Below, piece by piece: positions 18,567-26,449 of a stretch of 50,397 nt of DNA. The notes under the pieces are model-generated. The model did no database searches. It was not told the origin of the DNA and saw only the letters and a program-made list of their open reading frames with translations. Position numbers and translations under genes: made by a program. Positions within the stretch are counted from its first letter, which is position 1; each line of letters begins with the position of its first letter. This DNA is from an uncultured Bacilli bacterium (GTDB lineage Bacteria; Bacillota_I; Bacilli_A; RF39; UBA660): contig CAJUQG010000005.1 in assembly GCA_910588025.1 (NCBI GenBank), forward strand, positions 1 to 50,397, written 5' to 3'.

Positions 18567-18732
18567 CGTTTTTTTCGTTTTTTTTAAAAGTTTTTTTTTC
18601 TAATTCCTAAAATGAGTAAATTTAGTTTGATAACGAAGTGAATTGCGTATCATATGTTAAAAAAGTTAAGTCATAATAATTACTTTTAATACTAGAAAAT
18701 TATTTTTTTGAAGGAATAAATGTAACTCTTTA

Positions 18733-18761
18733 TTGCGAACAATTGTATATTAAGTTATAAT
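18733..18761 (+). promoter_or_regulatory. Promoter of recG
   Basis: TTGCGA (18733-18738), a 17-nt spacer and TATAAT (18756-18761). GGAG at 18768-18771 is the likely ribosome-binding site. Confidence 0.7.
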
Positions 18762-18781
18762 AAAAATGGAGAAATGATACT

Positions 18782-20767
18782 ATGGATTTATCAACAATAA
18801 AAGGGCTTGGAGAAAAAAATGTAAAATTACTTCAACAATGTAATATTTTTTCGGTGGAAGATCTTTTGGCTTATTATCCGTATCGTTATGAATTTTTAAA
18901 TCCGAATCATTTCGTAACCAGTGATGAAAAAATGGTGCAAGTTGTTAATGCTACGGTTGAAGGAGAAGCTAAAGTTTCCTTTATTCGTCGAAATTTTAAT
19001 CGTTTGTCTTTTCGGGTGATAATTGAAAATAAGATTGTTTCCGTTTCTATTTTTAATCGGGCCTTTTTAAAAGCTAATTTAACGAATGGAAGAGAAATAA
19101 CGTTAATTGGAAAATACAATGAAAAGAAAAATCAATTTGTTGCTAATGATATTAAGCTTAATGTGATCAAAGAAGCGAAGATTACACCAGTTTATCATTT
19201 GACAAAGGGATTAAAAAATGTTCATTTTGAGAATTGGATTTTAGATGCACTGCGAAAGCCGATTTTGGTAGATGATAAAATTCCAGAATATTATTTGGAA
19301 CAGTATGAATTTATTCCAAAGTTAACAGCTTTACAGTATTTACACAAACCGCAAAATGCCGAAGAAATAAAAAAAGCACGTTTACGTTTGATTTACGAAG
19401 AGTTATTTGATTTTATGTTTAAAATATTATATTTAAAGGAAAATGAAACGAAAGCTTACGGTTTACAACGAGAATTAGATTTAGATGGGGTAGAAAATTT
19501 TATTTCTAGTCTACCTTTTGTTTTAACGGAAGATCAATTAAAAGCGATTCATGATGGATTAGAAGATTTACAGAGTGAGAAAAGAATGAATCGTTTGGTT
19601 TTAGGGGATGTTGGTAGTGGGAAAACGATTGTTGCTACTATATTAATGTATGCCAATGTTTTAGCAGGATATCAAAGTGTTATGATGGCTCCCACGGAGA
19701 TTTTAGCAACGCAACATTATTTGTCTTTATTAAAATTGTTTGAAGGATATTCTATTCATATTGAACTTCTTGTTGGAAGTATGAAAGTAAGTGAAAAGAA
19801 AAAGGTTTTAGAGCGTATTCAAACTGGTCAAGTAGATTTTATTATAGGGACACATGCGTTATTAAGTGATCAAGTTTTATTTGCCAATCTTGGGTTAGTT
19901 GTGACAGACGAACAACATCGTTTTGGGGTAAACCAACGAAAAAATTTGCAGAATAAAGGATTTCGTTCAGATGTTTTATATTTGAGTGCTACGCCCATTC
20001 CACGTACTTATGCGCTTACAATTTATGGTGATATGGATACTAGTATGATTGCATCAAAGCCAAATGGACGTAAACCTATTATTACCAAATTAAAAAAGGA
20101 CAATGAGTTAAAAGAGGTTTTGGCAGCAATTTATGAGGAAATAAAATTAGGTCATCAAATTTATGTTGTTGCTCCTTTGATTGAAGAATCTGATTCTGAA
20201 GATTTGAAAGATGTTAATTTGTTAAAAGAAAAATTTGAGTTAGCATTTCGGGATAAAGTTCACATAGGTGTGTTACATGGTAAAATGAAATCAAATTTAA
20301 AAGATGAGGTAATGAAATCTTTTGAACAAGGTGAACTGAATATTTTGATATCTACAACGGTTATTGAAGTAGGAGTAGATGTAAAAAATGCTACGATGAT
20401 GATTATTTTTAATGCAGAGCGGTTTGGTCTTGCTACTCTTCATCAGTTGCGTGGAAGGGTAGGCAGAAATGATTTACAAAGTTATTGTTATTTGATTAGT
20501 AATCAAGATAGTGAACGGCTTCATGTTTTAGAAGAAAGTAATGATGGCTTTTATATTAGTGAGAAAGATTTTGAGTTACGAGGACAGGGAGATTTGTTTG
20601 GAGTAAGTCAAAGTGGCGATATGACTTTTCGCATTGCTGATTTAAAACGTGATTATAAAATTTTATTACAAGCGAAGAAGGATGCACTGGCATTTTTGGA
20701 AAGTAAGGCGTATTTGAGAAATGCTTATTTTTTAGAATTGACTAAAAATATTGATTTTACAAATTAA
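18782..20767 (+). CDS. recG: ATP-dependent DNA helicase RecG
   Basis: RecG remodels stalled replication forks and branched recombination intermediates. At 661 residues it is close to the usual 680. The N-terminal wedge/OB region includes LLAYYPYRYEFLNP. The helicase core has Walker A LGDVGSGKT (around residues 274-282), APTEILATQH, the DExH box as DEQHRFG, LSATPIPRTYAL, and the C-terminal TTVIEVGVDVKNA, QLRGRVGRNDLQSYCYL and DFELRGQGDLFG, which is diagnostic for RecG. No strong terminator follows; the next feature is the predicted small RNA B. Confidence 0.97.
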   Translation: MDLSTIKGLGEKNVKLLQQCNIFSVEDLLAYYPYRYEFLNPNHFVTSDEKMVQVVNATVEGEAKVSFIRRNFNRLSFRVIIENKIVSVSIFNRAFLKANLTNGREITLIGKYNEKKNQFVANDIKLNVIKEAKITPVYHLTKGLKNVHFENWILDALRKPILVDDKIPEYYLEQYEFIPKLTALQYLHKPQNAEEIKKARLRLIYEELFDFMFKILYLKENETKAYGLQRELDLDGVENFISSLPFVLTEDQLKAIHDGLEDLQSEKRMNRLVLGDVGSGKTIVATILMYANVLAGYQSVMMAPTEILATQHYLSLLKLFEGYSIHIELLVGSMKVSEKKKVLERIQTGQVDFIIGTHALLSDQVLFANLGLVVTDEQHRFGVNQRKNLQNKGFRSDVLYLSATPIPRTYALTIYGDMDTSMIASKPNGRKPIITKLKKDNELKEVLAAIYEEIKLGHQIYVVAPLIEESDSEDLKDVNLLKEKFELAFRDKVHIGVLHGKMKSNLKDEVMKSFEQGELNILISTTVIEVGVDVKNATMMIIFNAERFGLATLHQLRGRVGRNDLQSYCYLISNQDSERLHVLEESNDGFYISEKDFELRGQGDLFGVSQSGDMTFRIADLKRDYKILLQAKKDALAFLESKAYLRNAYFLELTKNIDFTN

Positions 20768-20866
20768 TTTATTTGCATATGAGTGGATGAGAAAATTTTT
20801 GAAAAATAAAGAGAAAATAATTTATATTTTATGATGTAATTGAATGAATAAAATTTTATTTTTCAA

Positions 20867-20895
20867 TTGACAAAACGTGCAGTTCATTATATGAT
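20867..20895 (+). promoter_or_regulatory. Promoter of small RNA B
   Basis: A perfect TTGACA (20867-20872), a 17-nt spacer and TATGAT (20890-20895). The same pair of boxes with the same spacing is found at 34268-34296. Confidence 0.7.
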
Positions 20896-20901
20896 TAATG
20901 T

Positions 20902-21004
20902 AGCATGATATTAAACATCATGCTCATGTTCATTCTTACGATCTTATGTGAGAATGAATCAACCAAAACCCCCTGAAGAGTCAGCGAAAGCTGGCTCACT
21001 TTTT
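20902..21004 (+). ncRNA. Predicted small RNA B; its 3' end is an integration site
   Basis: A strong promoter is followed by about 103 nt with no ORF but clear structure: stem AGCATGAT/ATCATGCT (20902-20909 with 20917-20924), stem TTCATTCT/AGAATGAA (20929-20936 with 20951-20958), then unpaired AACCAAAACCCCCTGAA. The terminator stem is GAGTCAGC/GCTGGCTC around a GAAA tetraloop (20978-20997), followed by ACTTTTT. The 3' part (20969-21009) is repeated exactly at 28633-28673, as expected when an element integrates into the 3' end of an RNA gene. CCCCCTGAAGA is complementary to the terminator loop of small RNA A. I do not recognise the RNA family. Confidence 0.65.
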
Positions 21005-21009
21005 GTTTT
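20969..21009 (+). repeat. Left attachment-like direct repeat (41 bp)
   Basis: Forty-one bases, starting CCCCCTGAAGAG and ending CACTTTTTGTTTT, are identical to 28633-28673. They contain the terminator of small RNA B. The integrase gene begins about 80 bp inside. This is the expected left end (attL) of an element inserted at the 3' end of an RNA gene. Confidence 0.7.
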
Positions 21010-21060
21010 TGCTTGAATTTACAGGGGTTCCTAAAATTCGTATTTTATAAATTATTGCTT

Positions 21061-21081
21061 TCAACTACCAATCAACTACCA
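21061..21081 (+). repeat. Arm-type direct repeats near the left end
   Basis: TCAACTACCA occurs at 21061-21070 and 21072-21081. The same word in the form TTCAACTACC occurs twice at 25894-25915, about 110 bp before the 26023 core. Such pairs are typical of integrase arm-binding sites. Confidence 0.5.
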
Positions 21082-21086
21082 AAATC

Positions 21087-22217
21087 CTATATTGAAGGTG
21101 CAGGATAAGTTAGTTTATTTATAGTATTTACAGCATCACTAAGTTTATCTTTGAACATGTGAGTGTAAGTATCTAGGGTTTCTTCAATGGATGCATGACC
21201 TAAGAATTGAGATACAACTGCTATATTAGCATTGTTGTTGATTAGTAAGGATGCACAACTGTGTCTAAAGTCATGTAACCTTATTCTCTTGATATTAGCA
21301 TCTCTAGCAATTTCTATATTCTTATGCCTCATTTGATAGAAGGTTATAGGAATGAAATTTCCGAATATAAACCATTCATCATTAAACTCAGCAAATTGTT
21401 TCTGTTCTTCATATAATTGTTTTAAATCTCTAAGAAGTATTTCTGCAATAGGTAAGATCCTGTTGCTTTTTTGAGTTTTAGGTTTTGTTAATTCATAGTA
21501 GGTACTATTTTCAGAACCATGAGTTACTGCTTGTTTTGTAACTGATAATCTTTTATCAATCCAATTAACATCTTTCCATTGTAAGCCTCTTGCTTCACCT
21601 CTACGAAGTCCACAATAGTATAAAGTTTCATACATACACTTAATTTGTAAGTTTGGTGCAGAAGAGATAAATTGATTAAATTCTTCTAAAGTATAAAAGT
21701 CCATTTCTTTTTTTATATCTGATGCCGAAGTAAAAGGTTCCATTCGACCATAAAACTTATTCATATTGAATCCATAAGTCTTAACAGCCCAATTAATGAC
21801 TATTTTTAAAAACTTTTGAATTTCATTTTTATAACTGTTTGAAATATCTACTTTCATCATCTCAGCTCTCCATTTTTGATAATGAATAGCATCCATATCT
21901 TTTAATTTAACTTTATCAAACATTCCAATATACTTAATTCTATCTCGATAAGTTTTTAAGGTAGAGTATCTTACAATATCTTTTTGAACTTCGTAATACT
22001 TAGTGTATAATTCTTTGAAGGTCATATTCATATCACCCTCAAATACCTCAGACATTTTTAAATATTCTTTTTCAGCACGCTTTGCTTCAGCTTCCGTTTT
22101 ATATGCTTTGGAAAACTTCTTGTGTTTTTTACCATCTAATCCTGTCTCCCAAACATACCATATATATTTTCGACCATCTTTGGTCCATTTCTTTTCTTCT
22201 AATAGTCTAACTGCCAT
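21087..22217 (-). CDS. Tyrosine-type site-specific integrase
   Basis: A 376-residue tyrosine recombinase of the Tn916/phage-integrase type. An N-terminal arm-binding domain (about 1-60) has YVWETGLDGKKHKKFSKAYKT, and a SAM-like core-binding domain spans about 65-165. The catalytic domain shows the first Arg in YCGLRRGEARGL, the HxxR box in HDFRHSCASLL, and LGHASIEETLDTYTHMF with the nucleophilic Tyr. AAAGGAGGA precedes the ATG. It is transcribed towards the left attachment site, with relaxase and ATPase genes upstream on the same strand. It looks intact and is the best candidate for the enzyme acting at the CCCCCTGAAG core. Confidence 0.95.
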   Translation of the reverse strand: MAVRLLEEKKWTKDGRKYIWYVWETGLDGKKHKKFSKAYKTEAEAKRAEKEYLKMSEVFEGDMNMTFKELYTKYYEVQKDIVRYSTLKTYRDRIKYIGMFDKVKLKDMDAIHYQKWRAEMMKVDISNSYKNEIQKFLKIVINWAVKTYGFNMNKFYGRMEPFTSASDIKKEMDFYTLEEFNQFISSAPNLQIKCMYETLYYCGLRRGEARGLQWKDVNWIDKRLSVTKQAVTHGSENSTYYELTKPKTQKSNRILPIAEILLRDLKQLYEEQKQFAEFNDEWFIFGNFIPITFYQMRHKNIEIARDANIKRIRLHDFRHSCASLLINNNANIAVVSQFLGHASIEETLDTYTHMFKDKLSDAVNTINKLTYPAPSI

Positions 22218-22248
22218 TTATTATTCCTCCTTTGCTTAGTTTAGACTA

Positions 22249-22262
22249 TTCACGCACTTCAA
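22249..22262 (-). repeat. 14-bp inverted copy of a sequence near 26000
   Basis: On the minus strand TTGAAGTGCGTGAA, directly upstream of the integrase ribosome-binding site, matches the plus strand at 26000-26013. It may be a recombinase or regulator site. Confidence 0.45.
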
Positions 22263-22291
22263 TTGGTAGTTTACCATAATTGATAGGAGTT

Positions 22292-23702
22292 CTATCTTTC
22301 TATTTCAAAATCGTCTTTATTTTTATTGTTTTTACCGTAATAACCATGATTAATAGCATCGGCTATATCTTCATAATCTTCTAATTTTTCTTTAGGTTTA
22401 TCTCGTTTTAAAACCTTATCTATTGCCTTACACATTTTTTTGAATAGATTTTTCCACTTATTAACTTCAGTTTCTAATTTTTCTTTAAGACTTTCAATAT
22501 TATTGTTTAATATATCTACTAAATCACTTAATTTACTAATTTCTTCTTTTTGATCTTGGATAGTAGATTTCTGTTCTTTAATAATTTCATTTCTTTTTAG
22601 AAGTTCCTTGTTGTTTTTAAAAGTCTTATTTTCTTCAGTCAGTTTATTTATCTCTATATCTTTATTGGAGTTATCAGTAGATAAGATAATTATTTTATGT
22701 TCTAAACCTCTTGTGTATTTTATGAATCTAAGAACATCATCATCTTTATATCCACCAAATTTTCTTTTAACAGGAGTTAAAAGTTCTTTATTGCTATCAT
22801 TATTTTCGATATTTTTAAGCCCATTTTTAGAGTTTTCTATAATCTTTAAGATATTTTCCTTTTCCTTGTTTAATTCTTCTAATTCGGCTTTTTTCTCGGC
22901 TATATCGTAATCTAATTTTGTTTGATTTTCTTTATTACTCCCAATATCACCACGATAGAGATTAAAACCTTTTTCAGTAATAAACTTATTAAAGTCATTT
23001 TGCATTTGATGAAAAGATATTTTGCCACCTCTATCTTTCCAAAACTGATTACAATTTAGGAAATTTCCTTCGACTTCTTCATAAACGATTTTTCCTTTAT
23101 CATCACGAAGTAATTTTGGAGTAATAGTAGTTATACCTTTTTTATTTTTTGTTTCTTCTTTTACAACATTACCATTTTTATCTTTTACAAAGCATTTCCT
23201 TTTAACTTTGTTTACAATAGGAACGAAATAAGCTTGTAGGTGAGGGGTATCTTCATCATAATGTATTTGAGCAAGAAGTATATTTTCTTCACCAACATAG
23301 CTCTTTAAAAATTCCATACAAGAATCAAAAAAGTAGGTTACAGCATTTGACAGGAATCATTACAGCTTGTCCTTTTTTATCTCCTGTGTGATAAGTTCTA
23401 CCGCTATCTTTAAATTTCATTCCAAGTGATTGAAAAAACTCAGGACCACTTGTGAATGTTACACCATTTAATAAATTAGTATTAGGTCTATCCAGATATT
23501 CTATTTTTCTATCCTTTAACTTCTTTTTTACTTCTTGATATAGGTTATTTTGAGTAAGAGATACATACTCATAATTAAATTCTCTTCGTTCAATATCATA
23601 ATTTCCTGTGCCTTTTCTATCCTTCATTTCAACACCAATATTATAAAGATCAGCTTTCTTATATTGGGTTACTACTCGTACTACTTGTTTGCCATCATAC
23701 AA
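22292..23702 (-). pseudogene. mob: MobV-type (Mob/Pre) relaxase, frameshifted
   Basis: Mob/Pre relaxases nick the transfer origin to start conjugative mobilization. Reading begins at a TTG (23702) preceded by AAAGGAGG, giving 125 residues with the family's early segments and ending AVMIPV. The frame then breaks near 23330. In another frame the sequence continues FFDSCMEFLKSYVGEEN into the metal-binding motif IHYDEDTPHLQAYFVP, then a long coiled-coil C-terminus ending at 22292. Joining the two frames restores a normal MobV protein of about 470 residues. One extra base (or two missing) explains the break. The second half could start at its own ATG (23317), but without the first half it would lack the N-terminal catalytic residues. 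Confidence 0.85.
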
Positions 23703-23738
23703 TTTTTTATCCTCCTTTGCTTATGATTTTAGTAGTAG

Positions 23739-23803
23739 AGGTCATTTATGACCTATCTCACTAGGGCATAGCCCAATCGTGAGTTTAAGGGTCCACCCTT
23801 AAA
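23739..23803. other. Candidate transfer origin (oriT) hairpins
   Basis: Just upstream of the relaxase start lie three dyads: AGGTCAT/ATGACCT (23739-23754), a nested CTCAC-GGGC/GCCC-GTGAG (23757-23783), and TTTAAGG/CCTTAAA (23784-23803). MobV transfer origins are usually such hairpin clusters immediately before the mob gene. No known oriT sequence was matched. Confidence 0.45.
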
Positions 23804-23879
23804 AATCCCAAAATAATCACTATTGCCACTTTCATTGCTTTGCAACAAAACGTGCCTCGTTCTTATTTTTAGAAGATGA

Positions 23880-24728
23880 TTATTCATCATCTTCGAGTAA
23901 AGGTTCTTCATATACACAATGATAATTTCTTTTATTACTTGTTCTGTTCTTGGTTATATAAAGTCCTTCTCTTTGTAATAAATCCATATTTGCATTTAAC
24001 ATTCTTCCAAATCGTAATGCTGTTGTTTTTAATTTAGCATCATGAATAATACTGGTAGGAGTAAATTCAAAATTTTTCTTTAATGATGCATATTTGATAA
24101 AAAATATTAAATTTTCATCAAGTTCATCATCTTCAACTGGATTACTTATTTTAAAAGTTTGATTTTCATTCCTTTTTAAATTCATATCAAATCCTGAAAA
24201 ATCTCTATTAATTACTTTCATAATTAAATGGTTATGGTCATTTCTAGTTTCAAACAAAGTTATTTTTCCATCTATACAAGCATCAAAAGCTGTACTACCT
24301 AATGTTTCATTTCTTTTATTTAAGTGATGCGTAAATAGTATTGTAATATTATATTTTTCACATAATTCTCTTAGCTTAGGCATTAACTTTTGTGCTACAT
24401 CCTGAAAATCATTTATATCATAAGAGATACCTAAATACATATCTTTAAGCATATCAATAATTACTAATTTGTTTGTTGTTTTATCATCAGCAAAATCAGC
24501 GATTTCCTTTTCATGATCAAGTATGCTTATATTAGGTTTTCCATCTCTATCTATTATAAATAAAGAATCCTTTTTTGGAGTTAGACCTAGTGTTTTATAA
24601 CGGTCCTGTAATTGACCAAAATCGGACTCTGTGCTAATCTATAAGATAGGTGATGGAATTACTTTATGTCCTAGAAAAGGTAATCCTTTTGTAAGACAGT
24701 AGGAAAGTTCCAGTGCCAACATATAGAT
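23880..24728 (-). pseudogene. RepA-like AAA ATPase, 5'-truncated and with a nonsense codon
   Basis: The open part from 24452 (190 residues) is the C-terminal portion of a RecA-fold RepA-like ATPase, with LFTHHLNKRNETLGSTAFDA. Translating upstream on the same strand extends the family sequence: LVIIDMLKDMYLG (Walker B), STESDFGQLQDRYK, then LALELSYCLTKGLPFLGHK. An in-frame TAG near 24643 sits where the family has Tyr (LYISTE). Similarity stops abruptly at about 24725, exactly where Walker A should be, and different DNA follows. The gene is therefore both interrupted and beheaded. In such elements this ATPase supports replication or mobilization. Confidence 0.75.
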
Positions 24729-24851
24729 GTAACAAAATACGGAATAAAAACAATTTTCCTAAATAAGAAAAAAATAAAAGATAATATGATAGTATCATTC
24801 GATAATTGGAAGGATATTTATGATTATATTAAGGAAAATGAAGGTGAATAA
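24729..24851 (+). pseudogene. 3' remnant of an unrecognised gene
   Basis: An open frame without a start reads VTKYGIKTIFLNKKKIKDNM onwards and ends in TAA at 24849-24851, just before the next ribosome-binding site. It abuts the truncation point of the minus-strand ATPase. It looks like the C-terminal 40 residues of a gene whose beginning was deleted in the same event. I do not recognise the family. Confidence 0.45.
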
Positions 24852-24852
24852 A

Positions 24853-25351
24853 ATGTACGATTATGTTTTACAATTAGGTTTTGATAAAGAAACAGAAAAT
24901 TATATCCAAAATTAAGAATACTTTAAAAGAAAATAATATAATGGATAAAGAAAAAAATTGGAGACCCCACATCACTATTGATTTATATAATTGTAGTAAT
25001 CGGGACCAATTTATAGAAATGATTGATGAAATCATTGAAAAAATTAAATCTTTTGAAATAGAATTTAACAATTTAAATAACTTTGAAGAAGAAACTTTAT
25101 ACATTGAGCCTTTTAATAAAACGGAACTTTATGAAATTAAAACAATATTTGATAGTCAGTTAAATAAATGTAGATTAGAAAAAAGACTGAAAAGAACTTA
25201 TAAACCTCATGTAACATTATGCACAAATGATGATTTAACAAAAGCAAAACTAGTATTGGAAGATAAATTTAAACCGTTTATAGGAAAAATATCGTATTTA
25301 TGGATATATAATCCAAAAGTTGAATTAATAAAAGAGTATTATTTAGATTAA
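24853..25351 (+). pseudogene. 2H phosphoesterase (2'-5' RNA ligase-like), frameshifted near its start
   Basis: Two H-x-T motifs (RPHITIDL and KPHVTLCT) about 80 residues apart define the 2H phosphoesterase superfamily, which acts on 2',3'-cyclic or 2'-5' phosphodiester bonds. The natural start is ATG 24853 with AAGGTGA upstream. That frame gives MYDYVLQLGFDKETENYIQ and then stops at 24913. The rest of the protein is one frame away, joining at the run CCAAAATTAAG (24906-24916). Removing one A restores a protein of about 165 residues. A TTG at 24881 could start the second frame but has no ribosome-binding site. The NUDIX gene follows closely. Confidence 0.75.
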
Positions 25352-25370
25352 ATTATAAAGGAGAAAAATT

Positions 25371-25820
25371 ATGAAATATATTAATAATAGAGAAAAAAAT
25401 ATTCAATATAAAAAAAGACCAGGTTCTTATGCTATCATAATAAGAAAGGACGATAACAAAATTGGAATCGTAACTAATGGAAATGATAATTTTTATTTAG
25501 GTGGCGGAATAGAAAAAAATGAAACAGAATTAGAAGCATTAAAAAGAGAATTAATTGAAGAATCAGGATATACAATAACAAATATTCAAGAATTTGATAG
25601 TGTTGGTTCTTTTATATTTGCAGAGGAACATGGTTATTTAGAAGTAATAGCAAATGTTTATATTGCTGAATTTGATGAAAAAGTAACTGAGCCTATAGAA
25701 AAAGATCATGTTGTTTTATGGGTGAATGCAAAAGATTATGTTGGAAAAATGTGCAGAGAGTGGCAAGAATATATATTAAAAGAGTTTATAAGAAGGTTTG
25801 GAAATGAGATTGAGAAATGA
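25371..25820 (+). CDS. NUDIX hydrolase
   Basis: A 149-residue protein with a complete Nudix box, GGGIEKNETELEALKRELIEESG, shown in the order G-x5-E-x7-REL-x-EE-x-G at about residues 43-65. NUDIX enzymes hydrolyse nucleoside diphosphates linked to another group, often clearing damaged nucleotides. AAAGGAG precedes the ATG, and it lies 19 bp after the 2H phosphoesterase gene, probably in one operon. AGA is the dominant arginine codon, unlike the flanking chromosome. The substrate is not predictable. Confidence 0.93.
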   Translation: MKYINNREKNIQYKKRPGSYAIIIRKDDNKIGIVTNGNDNFYLGGGIEKNETELEALKRELIEESGYTITNIQEFDSVGSFIFAEEHGYLEVIANVYIAEFDEKVTEPIEKDHVVLWVNAKDYVGKMCREWQEYILKEFIRRFGNEIEK

Positions 25821-26132
25821 CAATATGACAGTTGTTTGAGCCACCCTCACTAGTATTGTCATCTTGTCATAAAAAAGGTAGCTGAAAATATAATTCAACT
25901 ACCTTTTCAACTACCAAAATTTTAAAATTCATATAATACTTGTTAAATTTACGTATTTTTAATTCTATTAAAATAACGGTAAAAGTACTTAAATAAACTT
26001 TGAAGTGCGTGAACTCCAACCGCCCCCTGAAGGAGCCGAAAGGCTCCACTTTTTTTTACTTAAAAAGAGATTTTAAAGCATACTACATTTTGTAGGTTAT
26101 TCTTCTATAATTTTAATTAGGAAAGTGAAATT
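25821..26132. other. Gene-free stretch holding arm repeats and the middle attachment-like site
   Basis: No gene is seen. It contains a hairpin AAAAGGTAG/CTACCTTTT (about 25873-25907) that could end the NUDIX transcript, two TTCAACTACC repeats (25894-25903 and 25906-25915), the 14-bp TTGAAGTGCGTGAA (26000-26013), and the CCCCCTGAAG-plus-terminator at 26023-26057. Confidence 0.6.
26023..26057 (+). repeat. Middle attachment-like site with terminator hairpin
   Basis: CCCCCTGAAG (26023-26032) is followed by stem GGAGCC/GGCTCC around GAAA (26032-26047) and ACTTTTTTTT. It shares the first ten bases, the GAAA loop and the GGCTC(C)ACTTTTT end with the copies at 20969 and 28633 but differs in the stem, as an alternative 3' end of the same RNA gene would. 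Confidence 0.6.
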
Positions 26133-26362
26133 TTGAATCAGTATGCTGCCTTTAATGAAAATATTAAGGCTGTTATCTGTCAAAACATCAAGAAATATAG
26201 AAACGAAAAAGGTGTAAGATTGATGGATTTTGTTAAATATTAGATGTATCAGTTAATCATCTAAAACGTATTGAGTTGGCTAATGATAGAAATCATATAT
26301 CACTTATGACTTTAAATAAGATTTTTATAATACTAGGTGTTAGAATAGATGAGTTTTTTTAG
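26133..26362 (+). pseudogene. XRE-like helix-turn-helix regulator, frameshifted
   Basis: A TTG start with AGGAAA upstream gives NIKKYRNEKGVRLMDFVKY and a TAG at 26241. In the neighbouring frame the sequence continues LDVSVNHLKRIELANDRNH and ends LGVRIDEFF at 26362. Together these make the 70-residue Cro/C1 (XRE) fold: helix one, a degenerate turn, the recognition helix and the closing LGV-x-xDEFF. A single shift near 26235 breaks it. Copies of TTATTCT lie upstream and around the next promoter and may have been its operators. Confidence 0.65.
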
Positions 26363-26368
26363 AATAAG

Positions 26369-26396
26369 TTTAGATTTTGCTTTTTAATGCTATAAT
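26369..26396 (+). promoter_or_regulatory. Promoter of the lipoprotein gene, first copy of a duplicated leader
   Basis: TTTAGA (26369-26374), a 16-nt spacer and TATAAT (26391-26396), flanked by AGAATAA (26361-26367) and TTATTCT (near 26411), an inverted pair. The leader resembles that at 28695-28760. Confidence 0.6.
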
Positions 26397-26449
26397 GTAT
26401 ATATTCACGTGTTATTCTAATAATAGTTTTTTGAAATGGAAGAGTGATT

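Noticed and set aside
18477..18575. Plus-strand riboswitch-like fold closed by GTTGAC/GTCAAC before a T run, upstream of recG
   Set aside because: The closing helix is only six pairs around a large multiloop, there is no good plus-strand promoter, and the recG promoter lies downstream. The minus strand has a clear promoter and terminator and is preferred.
20969..21009. Hairpin region considered as a tRNA or tmRNA 3' end
   Set aside because: There is no T-loop (GTTCGAATC), CCA or acceptor stem. The structure is an intrinsic terminator.
25867..26049. Minus-strand frame across the middle attachment-like region
   Set aside because: It runs through the terminator hairpin and arm repeats and has no family resemblance or ribosome-binding site.
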